Below are positions 15,373-21,370 of a stretch of 24,032 bases of DNA, piece by piece. The notes beneath the pieces are model-generated. The model saw only the letters and a list, made by a program, of their open reading frames with translations. It was not told the origin of the DNA and did no database searches. The stretch is from a virus: positions 1 to 24,032 of IMG/VR virus record IMGVR_UViG_3300007540_000104. One strand, given 5' to 3'. Position numbers and translations under genes: made by a program. Within the stretch, counting starts at the first letter, position 1, and the number at the start of each line of letters is the position of its first letter.

Positions 15373-15411
15373 AAAAAAAAGGGTAGCTAGTCCGAAAACT
15401 AACCACCCTTT
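15373..15411 (-). terminator. Rho-independent terminator, leftward
   Basis: On the minus strand the AAAGGGT / ACCCTTT stem, with inner TAGT / ACTA pairing, is followed by a run of T (eight A on the plus strand at 15373-15380). It backs up the terminator at 15699-15737 for the leftward operon. Confidence 0.8.
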
Positions 15412-15560
15412 AGACATCTAACTAACTTAGACATGGAGGTTTCTCTTAAAAGAGAACATCAACTATAGACTATCTGATTGCACTATGCAATAAGAAACAC
15501 AATATATAGTGTATTTTTTTTAATCAACCACTAGATGTTGTGGTTTTTGTAATTTTGTAC

Positions 15561-15582
15561 ACCCAGTCAATAATATTTTTTT
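15561..15582 (+). repeat. Dispersed ACYRGT motif, copy 9
   Basis: CCCAGTCAATAATATTTTTT form, with one C in place of A after the core; in the control region. Confidence 0.55.
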
Positions 15583-15638
15583 ACAGCACGTTCACAGCAC
15601 GGAAATCCCCCCCCTCGCAAACCCTTGAAATATATATG

Positions 15639-15655
15639 ACTGGTAAATATTTTTT
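15639..15655 (+). repeat. Dispersed ACYRGT motif, copy 10
   Basis: ACTGGTAAATATTTTTT, 44 bp upstream on the plus strand of the operon-ending terminator hairpin. Confidence 0.7.
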
Positions 15656-15698
15656 CTATCTTGTTTTTTTAAAATTTCTTATCACCTTTTTTCAGACC

Positions 15699-15737
15699 AA
15701 AAAAAAAGGCGAACACCACCTAAGTAGTATTCGCCTT
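15699..15737 (-). terminator. Rho-independent terminator ending the leftward operon
   Basis: The stem AAGGCGAA (15706-15713) with TTCGCCTT (15730-15737) is followed on the minus strand by a run of nine T. It lies 13 bp after the stop of the 53-residue gene and is the expected end of the long leftward operon. Confidence 0.85.
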
Positions 15738-15749
15738 AATTTATTTTAG

Positions 15750-15911
15750 CTATATCTTTACTGGTTTCCCATTAGGATATTTGATTGCTTGCGATAATCT
15801 ATACCAATCACTAGGACTAAGTATTTCTTTTAACTCAAATACATTTGTACTCTCATCAACATCATACTTAACTTTGATTTCAGCAAAGATTTCTTGCCAA
15901 TACCTTTTCAT
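15750..15911 (-). CDS. Small hypothetical protein, 53 aa
   Basis: It starts at ATG 15911, with GGAGG 7 nt upstream and an ATGA overlap with the previous stop; it ends at TAG 15750-15752, just before a strong terminator. It opens M-K-R-Y-W-Q-E-I-F-A and includes S-P-S-D-W-Y-R-L-S. Last gene of the leftward operon. No family recognised. Confidence 0.75.
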   Translation of the reverse strand: MKRYWQEIFAEIKVKYDVDESTNVFELKEILSPSDWYRLSQAIKYPNGKPVKI

Positions 15912-16126
15912 GATTGCACCTCCTTATTGATAATTGAATGAATCAAATCCATAACATCCAATCTTATCTCCGCACATTTCATAAAACTGGAATCTTCAAC
16001 CCCAGTATATTTATCTACAAGACTCTCAATATCTTCTGTTAGACAAGCGAACCCTTCTGAATTAAGGGTAAGTTTCTCATCAACATTACCCTCCTCATCA
16101 ATGTAATTATCAAAATAAATACTCAT
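15908..16126 (-). CDS. Small acidic protein, 72 aa
   Basis: ATG 16126 follows GGAGG by 7 nt and overlaps the upstream gene's TGA by 4 nt. The protein begins M-S-I-Y-F-D-N-Y-I-D-E-E-G and is acidic, with a helical C-terminus (D-V-M-D-L-I-H-S-I-I). Unrecognised; one of five tiny genes in a row with ATGA couplings. Confidence 0.7.
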   Translation of the reverse strand: MSIYFDNYIDEEGNVDEKLTLNSEGFACLTEDIESLVDKYTGVEDSSFMKCAEIRLDVMDLIHSIINKEVQS

Positions 16127-16263
16127 GATAGTTCCTCCTCATCAATAAAGAATTTGACATGAACAAATCCTCCACTCATAGATGATATTGAATATCTATA
16201 ATCGCAAGTTTCTAACCAAGCGATAAAAGATTTTAAATGCTTCGTCTGAATACTGGCACTCAT
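16123..16263 (-). CDS. Small hypothetical protein, 46 aa
   Basis: It runs from ATG 16263, behind a GGAGG ribosome site, to TGA 16123-16125, overlapping both neighbours by 4 nt (ATGA). The sequence has F-I-A-W-L-E-T-C-D-Y near residue 13 and G-G-F-V-H-V-K-F-F-I near 31, suggesting a small alpha/beta protein. No family recognised. Confidence 0.7.
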   Translation of the reverse strand: MSASIQTKHLKSFIAWLETCDYRYSISSMSGGFVHVKFFIDEEELS

Positions 16264-16505
16264 GATTTAACCTCCTCAACATCTCCGCTATCTACTTCCA
16301 TTTGACTATCATCGCCAAAGTCAGAGTATTTAAAAGTTGATGTAATACCACCTTCTTTTACACAATCCCCCTCTTTTAAAATATTAGGCAAACAAACCGC
16401 ATCTAAAATTTCACTTTCAGTTAGCTTTTTGTCAGACACAATTTCAAAGTATCTCACATCAGTAGATTGCTCACTTACCTCGTAAGCATATTTTTTTTTA
16501 TTCAT
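16260..16505 (-). CDS. Small hypothetical protein, 81 aa
   Basis: ATG 16505 lies in an ATGA overlap with the upstream stop; GAGG is present upstream. It starts M-N-K-K-K-Y-A-Y-E-V and has an acidic C-terminal half (D-S-G-D-V-E-E-V). The K-L-T-E-S-E-I-L-D-A segment near residue 27 is helical. Function unknown. Confidence 0.68.
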   Translation of the reverse strand: MNKKKYAYEVSEQSTDVRYFEIVSDKKLTESEILDAVCLPNILKEGDCVKEGGITSTFKYSDFGDDSQMEVDSGDVEEVKS

Positions 16506-16774
16506 GATTGAACCTCGCTATTCAAATAAAAATTTACTCTCTCTTTGTTATCATTATTTTCATTAGTTTCGATATATTTTTTAATCAAAATATCTACTTC
16601 TTTTTTAATGATTGATAACATAAAAGGCATTTCATCATTTGGGTCAGTAGGAAAAAAAACATCTACTCCGCTATTAGATTTTAATTTGACTAGCAAATCA
16701 TAAACCTCGCATAGAGCATCCATTTGATTTTCGTTTATAGGCTCATCCCATTTTTTTATAGTTAATTTATCCAT
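16502..16774 (-). CDS. Hypothetical protein, 90 aa, downstream of hammerhead D
   Basis: The start is ATG 16774, preceded by GGAGGG. The frame remains open upstream to 16948, but that would place the hammerhead at 16808-16865 inside the coding region and lacks a ribosome site. The protein begins M-D-K-L-T-I-K-K-W-D and has a helical C-terminus. After self-cleavage the mRNA for this gene and the four small genes below it would start at 16857 with a hairpin. Confidence 0.68.
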   Translation of the reverse strand: MDKLTIKKWDEPINENQMDALCEVYDLLVKLKSNSGVDVFFPTDPNDEMPFMLSIIKKEVDILIKKYIETNENNDNKERVNFYLNSEVQS

Positions 16775-16807
16775 AAAAATATGTCCCTCCGTAGGACAGT
16801 TAGTTAG

Positions 16808-16865
16808 TTTCTGTTTCGACTCTTTTGAGTCATCATCAGGGAAAATACACATTTTCCGACAGAAA
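16808..16865 (-). ncRNA. Hammerhead ribozyme D (open stem III)
   Basis: On the minus strand: stem III 5' strand TTTCTGT, cleavage nucleotide C (position 16858), stem I GGAAAAT / ATTTTCC with loop GTGT, core CTGATGA (16839-16833), one extra T, stem II GACTC / GAGTC with loop AAAA, then GAA and stem III 3' strand ACAGAAA. All conserved hammerhead core bases are present and the cleavage triplet is GUC, cut between 16858 and 16857. An extra residue between the core A9 and helix II is known from some natural hammerheads. It lies between the VWA gene and the 90-residue gene. Confidence 0.87.
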
Positions 16866-16965
16866 AGTAGAAATTCGACCTCGTAGGAGAGCCATAGAGA
16901 GCAAATCAGGGAGCAAGTGATATCAGGGCATACCCTAAAATCACTCACTCTCCAATCGCTTCTAC

Positions 16966-18348
16966 TTAATAGAAATCAGCAGTATCAACATAAACAACTT
17001 CGCCAAAGGCTAGTTTTTCTGAATAACTGCTTTTTTCCGTTACACACCAAAAGACAGGAACATCAGGCTCAACATCAGGGTCAACAATTCCCCACCCATC
17101 CGTGAAATAGATAAAGGCTTGCACCTCGTCTACATCATCAGAAAAGTCATTGAACAGATTGAACGGAGGGTCAAATTCCGTTCCACCACCACCACGGACT
17201 TGAAGCTTCAAATCATCGCCTTGGTCTAACTCGTAGATATCCCACCACTCGCCTTGACTGTTTTTGATAACAGTATCATCGCAGTAGCAAACTCGAATCT
17301 TATCAAGACCGCACGCTTCAGCTATCGCTTGTATTTCCGTTGCGAACATATTGAGTTCGTATTGGGAAACACTTCCGCTAGTATCAATCGCAATAGCTAA
17401 CTCGCCACCTTGCGGAGACTTTGCTTTGCTAGGCAAATTGATTCCTCGATGTTGATGCCTTCTATTGAGTCTCGCCCATGAGTTCTCATCACAAAAAGCA
17501 GATTGTAGAAAATCTAAAAGCAAATCCTTCCAATCGACTTGCACATCTTTTAGTTCTTCAATCCTATTTCTCATTCCACTTGAACCGCTACCCATTGCAA
17601 TTTCTAGCTTGTCAGCTAAAGAAACCGCTCGTTGAATCTCGCCTTTCAGTTCTTGCATCTCTGCATCATTCATAGGCTTGCCTTCTTCGTTGGTAGCATC
17701 CCAAACTTCGCCAATAGCAGACGGAATGTTATCCCAATCAGAACCAGTCGAACCTTGCTCAGATTCTCCAGTCTCATCTTCAGAAATATTTCCTTGACTA
17801 GTCTCAGAAATTTCTCCGTCTTGCTCCTCGTCAGATTCTTCAGAACCGCCTTGACTTTGAGCATCTTGTTCTTGCTCATCATCTTCTCCATTAGGCTTGT
17901 TCTGATTTTGTATCTGTTCGATAGCTTCTTGCATTGCTTCCTCGTCATTTACCAAAATCTGATAAACCTTTTCAGCAGTCATGCCCTTGTATTTATGGTC
18001 AAGTAAACCACCCATAGGCAGTTGTAAATGTAAATCCCAATACAAGTAAGCATTGATGACATAATCGCACGCGATATTCCAAACTTTAGGATGACGATTG
18101 CCACGCCTTAAAGGATGTTCATATACGACATGCAACGCTTCATGAACGAGAACGCCTTGCAGTTCTTCCTCCGTGCAACCCATAACAAATTCAGGATAGA
18201 AATAAATATTTTTTCCGTCAGTTGCCATAGTGTCGCACTTGGATTTTTCAGTCTCGATTAAATCAAGATGTAGGAGCATGCTCGCCATTCCCACATTGCC
18301 TTTCATTAACTTCGACCTTGCCTTCACAATTGTTTCTAAACTAGTCAT
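16966..18348 (-). CDS. Putative metallopeptidase (DUF2201-like) fused to a VWA domain, 460 aa
   Basis: The N-terminal domain has H69-E-A-L-H73 and a following A-C-D95-Y-V-I-N, as in DUF2201 putative metallopeptidases. An acidic, glutamine-rich linker (about 145-205) leads to a VWA domain whose metal-ion site is complete: D322-T-S-G-S326, G-G-G-G-T390 and T-D417-G. VWA proteins of this kind work with MoxR ATPases, which remodel a target while the VWA part binds substrate through the metal. The start is ATG 18348 behind GGAGG; a 5-codon longer frame begins inside that ribosome site. It overlaps the DUF3150-like gene by 8 nt, and the MoxR gene lies upstream. Phage homologues are sometimes labelled CobT-like; cobalt chelation is unlikely here. 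Confidence 0.85.
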   Translation of the reverse strand: MTSLETIVKARSKLMKGNVGMASMLLHLDLIETEKSKCDTMATDGKNIYFYPEFVMGCTEEELQGVLVHEALHVVYEHPLRRGNRHPKVWNIACDYVINAYLYWDLHLQLPMGGLLDHKYKGMTAEKVYQILVNDEEAMQEAIEQIQNQNKPNGEDDEQEQDAQSQGGSEESDEEQDGEISETSQGNISEDETGESEQGSTGSDWDNIPSAIGEVWDATNEEGKPMNDAEMQELKGEIQRAVSLADKLEIAMGSGSSGMRNRIEELKDVQVDWKDLLLDFLQSAFCDENSWARLNRRHQHRGINLPSKAKSPQGGELAIAIDTSGSVSQYELNMFATEIQAIAEACGLDKIRVCYCDDTVIKNSQGEWWDIYELDQGDDLKLQVRGGGGTEFDPPFNLFNDFSDDVDEVQAFIYFTDGWGIVDPDVEPDVPVFWCVTEKSSYSEKLAFGEVVYVDTADFY

Positions 18349-19321
18349 GTTTCTTACCTCCATAAATCTTACCTAAAAGACCTCCTTTAAGTGAAGAAAC
18401 AGATTGTTCTAATTGCTCTGCTACTTTGTCTCGTTTCTGTTGACCCATTTCTGAATCATCTCGCAACTGTTCGACAGAATTGATTGAAGCAAAAACGCTA
18501 CAAAGTTTTTGATGAGCATCAGAGATATGCGAATCGTTTCCTAAAATATCCTCATTGATAGAGGGCAACACTTCGATTGCTTGCTTCAGCTTGTCGAAAC
18601 TCGACACATTGAAGAAACCGCCTTTTTGTTTATTTTCAGGGTCATATTCTTTTAGCTTCGTAGCTAAATGATTCACTTGCTCCAACAAAGCATCAACAGT
18701 TGTCTTAAAGACATTCTTGATATTGTTGTTGGCTCTGTTTACTGCATCAGATTCTATCCTTGCTCTTAGCTTTTCAGACACATTTAATCTTATGTCATGG
18801 CTAAAAGAAGGAACGACAGATATTTCAAATTGAAAAATAAATTTTCTTCTCAATTCGTCAAAGTCAGGATAATCGTTTTCGTCAAACGCATCTCCAAGAT
18901 TTCTTTTTGCTTGCTCCATTTGTTTTGGATAGGCTCTAAGAAATCCTTCAACCTCTCGCTCCCAAACTTGCTTCGAGATATCAACATGACTCTGAAGCTT
19001 TTCAAGATTAGAGTTAGGGCATAATCGCCAACCGCTCACAGTCTTACCAGTATCATAGTCTGTTGAATTATCATCCCAAGGCAAAGTCAAAGGATAGTAA
19101 AAATCATTCCTAAACCCATTTAAGATAGAGCGGAACTCTTTGTTCACATCTCTACCAAATATATGTTTAGAAACACCCAGTAATCTCTCGTCTGATACTT
19201 TCGTATCAACCGCTAGATTTCTCTTTAATCTCTTATCAGTTTTGATACCGCTAGGATGTTTCGCAGTCATGCGAACCAGTACGGCATTTTCCGACAGAGT
19301 ATTAGTTAATTTTTTATCCAT
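18341..19321 (-). CDS. DUF3150-like protein, 326 aa
   Basis: The start is ATG 19321 in the leader ATGGAGGTTATTATG, where GGAGG is the ribosome site and the first ATG is not used. The protein shows F-Y-Y-P-L-T-L-P-W near residues 74-82, G-W-R-L-C-P near 97, and a long helical middle with F-D-E-N-D-Y-P-D-F-D-E-L. This matches the DUF3150 pattern as I remember it, a family often found beside MoxR and VWA genes in phages and bacteria. It is probably the third component linking the ATPase and the VWA protein. Its mRNA would begin 82 nt upstream at the hammerhead C cut. An 8 nt overlap couples it to the VWA gene. Confidence 0.7.
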   Translation of the reverse strand: MDKKLTNTLSENAVLVRMTAKHPSGIKTDKRLKRNLAVDTKVSDERLLGVSKHIFGRDVNKEFRSILNGFRNDFYYPLTLPWDDNSTDYDTGKTVSGWRLCPNSNLEKLQSHVDISKQVWEREVEGFLRAYPKQMEQAKRNLGDAFDENDYPDFDELRRKFIFQFEISVVPSFSHDIRLNVSEKLRARIESDAVNRANNNIKNVFKTTVDALLEQVNHLATKLKEYDPENKQKGGFFNVSSFDKLKQAIEVLPSINEDILGNDSHISDAHQKLCSVFASINSVEQLRDDSEMGQQKRDKVAEQLEQSVSSLKGGLLGKIYGGKKHD

Positions 19322-19352
19322 AATAACCTCCATTATTTTTAGTTAGATAAAA

Positions 19353-19412
19353 GTTTCTGTTTCGATTCTTTTGAATCATCATCAGGAGAGATACACATCT
19401 CTCGACAGAAAC
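19353..19412 (-). ncRNA. Hammerhead ribozyme C (open stem III)
   Basis: On the minus strand: GTTTCTGT then C17 (19404), stem I GAGAGAT / ATCTCTC with loop GTGT, core CTGATGA (19385-19379), one extra T, stem II GATTC / GAATC with loop AAAA, then GAA and ACAGAAAC closing an 8 bp stem III. Cleavage is predicted between 19404 and 19403. Compared with ribozyme D, stem II changes from a C-G to a T-A pair and stem I changes at several paired positions, all compensated. It lies between the MoxR and DUF3150-like genes, with a dispersed motif copy 8 nt upstream. Confidence 0.88.
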
Positions 19413-19420
19413 GAGCAGAA

Positions 19421-19448
19421 AAAATATTTAACTGGTAAATAATATTTT
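19421..19448. repeat. Dispersed ACYRGT motif, copy 11, two-sided
   Basis: Both arms are present around ACTGGT: AAAATATTTA on the left and AAATAATATTTT on the right, an almost complete palindrome. It lies 8 nt upstream of hammerhead C on the minus strand. Confidence 0.75.
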
Positions 19449-19471
19449 CCACTCGTGTTAGTCAGAATTTT

Positions 19472-20521
19472 TTAGACTTCTAAGTCTTGGTTTTCTACTT
19501 TGAATTGAGCATAAGTAGAAGTGTCGACAATATCAGGTCTTGCTCCAATCAAAGACCTCACAAAGAATATTCCAAATTCAGGTGTTGGAAATTTCTTGAT
19601 GTAAGCAACGCTATTCTCGAACCAGTCAGTAATATCAGAATTACTAGCTTCTTTAAGAACAGTTACCAAAGCACAAACAGTAGCGTACATAAGACCACCG
19701 CTATCAGGTACTTCAACATCCTTGCCTTCAACAATATCTTCTAGGTCAGGAACATCATTTTTCAATGATAGAAATGACATAAATTCTATTGCTGGAGTCT
19801 CCCCAATATCGCCCTCACAAATCAACTGAATAATTTCTTCAGGTGGATTCGTTTTCAGGGTATCGCTCAACCTTGTCCATGCTCTTGGACTTGGTTGCGG
19901 ACTCGTTACTTTGCTATCAAAGACATTTAAGTATTCAGGTTGAAAACTTATATATCCCAATACATCAGGGTGAACATCATTCTTAGTAGCCCATGCTAAC
20001 CAATCATTCGTATCATGCTCGAAGTTAATCATTGTGCAACGACCAACGACATGAGAAGGGAGTTTATTAGACCCCGCTCTATCCGTTGCTCTGTTACCCG
20101 CACAAATAACTTTCCACCCTTTAGGTAAGACATAATCGCCAATCTTACCCTCGTACAATAATTGCCCACAAATAGCTTGAATCGAATTGTGTGCTTGGGC
20201 ATATTCGTCAAAGAATAAAACACCCTCGCCACCAATAGGGAGATTCCCTAGGAACGCTCTCTTTTGTTGATTCTCATCATCTATATATGGCAAACCGCCA
20301 AGGTCAACAGACTCGTATAACGACAGCCTAAAATCAATAAATCCAAACTGCTTTGCAGTAGGATTAATCTCATCGACTAAGACCTCTCGACCTTCGCTCA
20401 CGCTATCCACATAAGACCTAACAATTGCACTTTTTCCAATACCAGTTCCCCCTAAGAGAAACGGAGTATTAGACCCTTTTAATACTGATTTCATCATCAG
20501 TAATGCTTGACTTGGTTTCAT
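19472..20521 (-). CDS. MoxR-family AAA+ ATPase, 349 aa
   Basis: Walker A is G-G-T-G-I-G-K-S (residues 24-31), Walker B V-L-F-F-D-E (101-106), and the sensor-1 asparagine lies in C-A-G-N143-R-A-T-D; a later S-P-R-A-W-T-R fits the sensor-2 region. MoxR ATPases form ring hexamers that act with VWA proteins to activate or remodel targets. The partner genes lie directly downstream. The start is ATG 20521 in the leader ATGGAGGTTATTATG; a longer frame to 20587 would run through the ribozyme B cleavage site and is rejected. The mRNA 5' end made by ribozyme B would lie 60 nt upstream. Phage versions are sometimes annotated CobS. Confidence 0.88.
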   Translation of the reverse strand: MKPSQALLMMKSVLKGSNTPFLLGGTGIGKSAIVRSYVDSVSEGREVLVDEINPTAKQFGFIDFRLSLYESVDLGGLPYIDDENQQKRAFLGNLPIGGEGVLFFDEYAQAHNSIQAICGQLLYEGKIGDYVLPKGWKVICAGNRATDRAGSNKLPSHVVGRCTMINFEHDTNDWLAWATKNDVHPDVLGYISFQPEYLNVFDSKVTSPQPSPRAWTRLSDTLKTNPPEEIIQLICEGDIGETPAIEFMSFLSLKNDVPDLEDIVEGKDVEVPDSGGLMYATVCALVTVLKEASNSDITDWFENSVAYIKKFPTPEFGIFFVRSLIGARPDIVDTSTYAQFKVENQDLEV

Positions 20522-20576
20522 AATAACCTCCATAGTTAATTTCCAAGTTAGTAAAAAGCTAGCAGAAATGCTAGCC

Positions 20577-20645
20577 ACCAAGACCAACCAATAAATATTA
20601 TTTACTGGTTAGTTTCGATTGAATTTCACAATCTCATCAGTTGGT
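20577..20645 (-). ncRNA. Hammerhead ribozyme B (open stem I)
   Basis: On the minus strand, starting on the base after the upstream TAA: ACCAA (stem I), core CTGATGA (20640-20634), stem II GATTG / CAATC with loop TGAAATT, GAA, then stem III from 20613 (ACTAACCAGTAAAT) pairing with ATTTATTGGTTGGT around an AAT loop (two G-U pairs), cleavage nucleotide C at 20582, and TTGGT completing stem I. Cleavage is predicted between 20582 and 20581. Just downstream a GCTAGC / GCTAGC hairpin (20575-20558) would sit near the new 5' end. Part of stem III is a copy of the dispersed motif. Confidence 0.92.
20593..20609 (-). repeat. Dispersed ACYRGT motif, copy 12
   Basis: On the minus strand ACCAGTAAATAATATTT; it forms the distal part of stem III of hammerhead B. 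Confidence 0.75.
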
Positions 20646-20972
20646 TTAGTATCCGCTCATTTGGTCATGGATAGATACCGCTCCATAAAAATCATATCCA
20701 ACCAATTCTCTAATAGTTTCGTTGAATCTTGAATCAGTAGCAGAACCAAAGTTTCCACTAGCATGATAAAAAGTACCCTCATTAGATTCTTGAATTGGTT
20801 TCAAGATAATCAAATTACTACCGCAAGGAGCATGACAAAATAACTCATATTCAGGCAAGTTATCTTTATTCTCACACCACTCCATACCTTTAACATTAGT
20901 CACAAATATCTCATCATATCCGTGGCTTCTTTGTGTACTTACATCGTGACCTTTTAATATTTCAATTCTCAT
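20646..20972 (-). CDS. Hypothetical protein, 108 aa, flanked by hammerheads A and B
   Basis: ATG 20972 is preceded by GGAGG in the leader ATGGAGGATTATTATG. The protein opens M-R-I-E-I-L-K-G-H, has a C-H-A-P-C-G-S segment near residue 47, and ends with Y-D-F-Y-G-A-V-S-I-H-D-Q. No family recognised. Its mRNA would be cut 50 nt before the start by ribozyme A and directly after the stop by ribozyme B, releasing a nearly monocistronic transcript. Confidence 0.72.
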   Translation of the reverse strand: MRIEILKGHDVSTQRSHGYDEIFVTNVKGMEWCENKDNLPEYELFCHAPCGSNLIILKPIQESNEGTFYHASGNFGSATDSRFNETIRELVGYDFYGAVSIHDQMSGY

Positions 20973-21017
20973 AATAATCCTCCATAGATTAAGTTTTGAG
21001 TCAGCTTAATTGCTAAC

Positions 21018-21077
21018 ACCAAGACTGGATAATTACTTACCCAGTTTCGCCTAAATCTCATAGGCTCATCAGTTGGT
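21018..21077 (-). ncRNA. Hammerhead ribozyme A (open stem I)
   Basis: On the minus strand, directly after the TAA of the 77-residue gene: ACCAA, core CTGATGA (21072-21066), stem II GCCTA / TAGGC with loop TGAGATT, GAA, stem III ACTGGGTAA / TTATCCAGT capped by a GTAA (GNRA) tetraloop, cleavage nucleotide C at 21023, then TTGGT. Cleavage is predicted between 21023 and 21022. Stems II and III differ completely from ribozyme B yet still pair, while the core, stem I and loop II are kept. A GTTAGC / GCTGAC hairpin (21017-21000) follows at the new 5' end. Confidence 0.93.
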
Positions 21078-21311
21078 TTAATACTCGAATCCTATTTGCA
21101 CAACTACGCTACCCTTTTTAAAGGTTTCAGCATTAATGTTTTCAGCTTTAGTTACTCGATACTTCCCAAGGCTTCGCTCATAATCTTCACGAATATAAAC
21201 ACCACCATTCTCGCTAAGTCTAAAGAAGTCTCCCTCTTTAACATCAGATAATGTTTTAAGTTCCCAAGTATCTCGTGCATTAATTTCAAATACAGGTTGT
21301 TCTATTTTCAT
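21078..21311 (-). CDS. Small conserved-looking protein, 77 aa
   Basis: The start is ATG 21311 in the leader ATGGAGGATTATATG; an upstream in-frame extension to 21362 is ignored because it crosses this ribosome site. The protein has V-K-E-G-D-F-F-R-L near residue 25, G-G-V-Y-I-R-E-D-Y near 35 and ends V-V-V-Q-I-G-F-E-Y, giving a small beta-barrel-like pattern seen in unnamed phage proteins. Hammerhead A begins on the base after its stop codon. Confidence 0.72.
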   Translation of the reverse strand: MKIEQPVFEINARDTWELKTLSDVKEGDFFRLSENGGVYIREDYERSLGKYRVTKAENINAETFKKGSVVVQIGFEY

Positions 21312-21370
21312 ATAATCCTCCATGGATTGTAGTTTCTTGAACCCCATAATTAGGATTCTCATTCAGCATG

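Larger units (their letters stand above)
14832..15749. other. Gene-free control region (about 0.9 kb)
   Basis: I see no convincing gene on either strand here. From left to right it holds: the promoter and parS-like palindrome; an 8 bp inverted repeat AAAGCCCT / AGGGCTTT (14893-14900, 15006-15013) enclosing two dispersed motif copies; a third copy next to a DnaA box; a TATAAT-like box at 15097-15102; a hairpin ATGTATAT / ATATACAT (15121-15128, 15144-15151); converging terminators; palindromes at 15441-15456 and 15477-15491; two more motif copies; and a C8 tract near 15607. It looks like an origin or control region. Confidence 0.6.

Noticed and set aside
15540-15749. Plus-strand frame of 69 codons
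   Set aside because: It crosses two motif copies, a C8 tract and a terminator, and has no ribosome site; the composition is not protein-like.
16775-16948. N-terminal extension of the 90-residue gene
   Set aside because: It would translate through hammerhead D; GGAGGG precedes the ATG at 16774 instead.
7388-20500. Other CTGATGA cores (minus strand at 7388-7394, 11293-11299, 17135-17141, 20494-20500; plus strand at 7877-7883)
   Set aside because: All lie within coding sequence and lack the adjacent stem II, the GAAA and a cleavage triplet with flanking helices.
16966-20521. Cobalamin (CobS/CobT) cobaltochelatase interpretation of the MoxR and VWA genes
   Set aside because: The fused HExxH domain and the DUF3150-like partner fit a MoxR-VWA system better, and no cobalamin gene is present.
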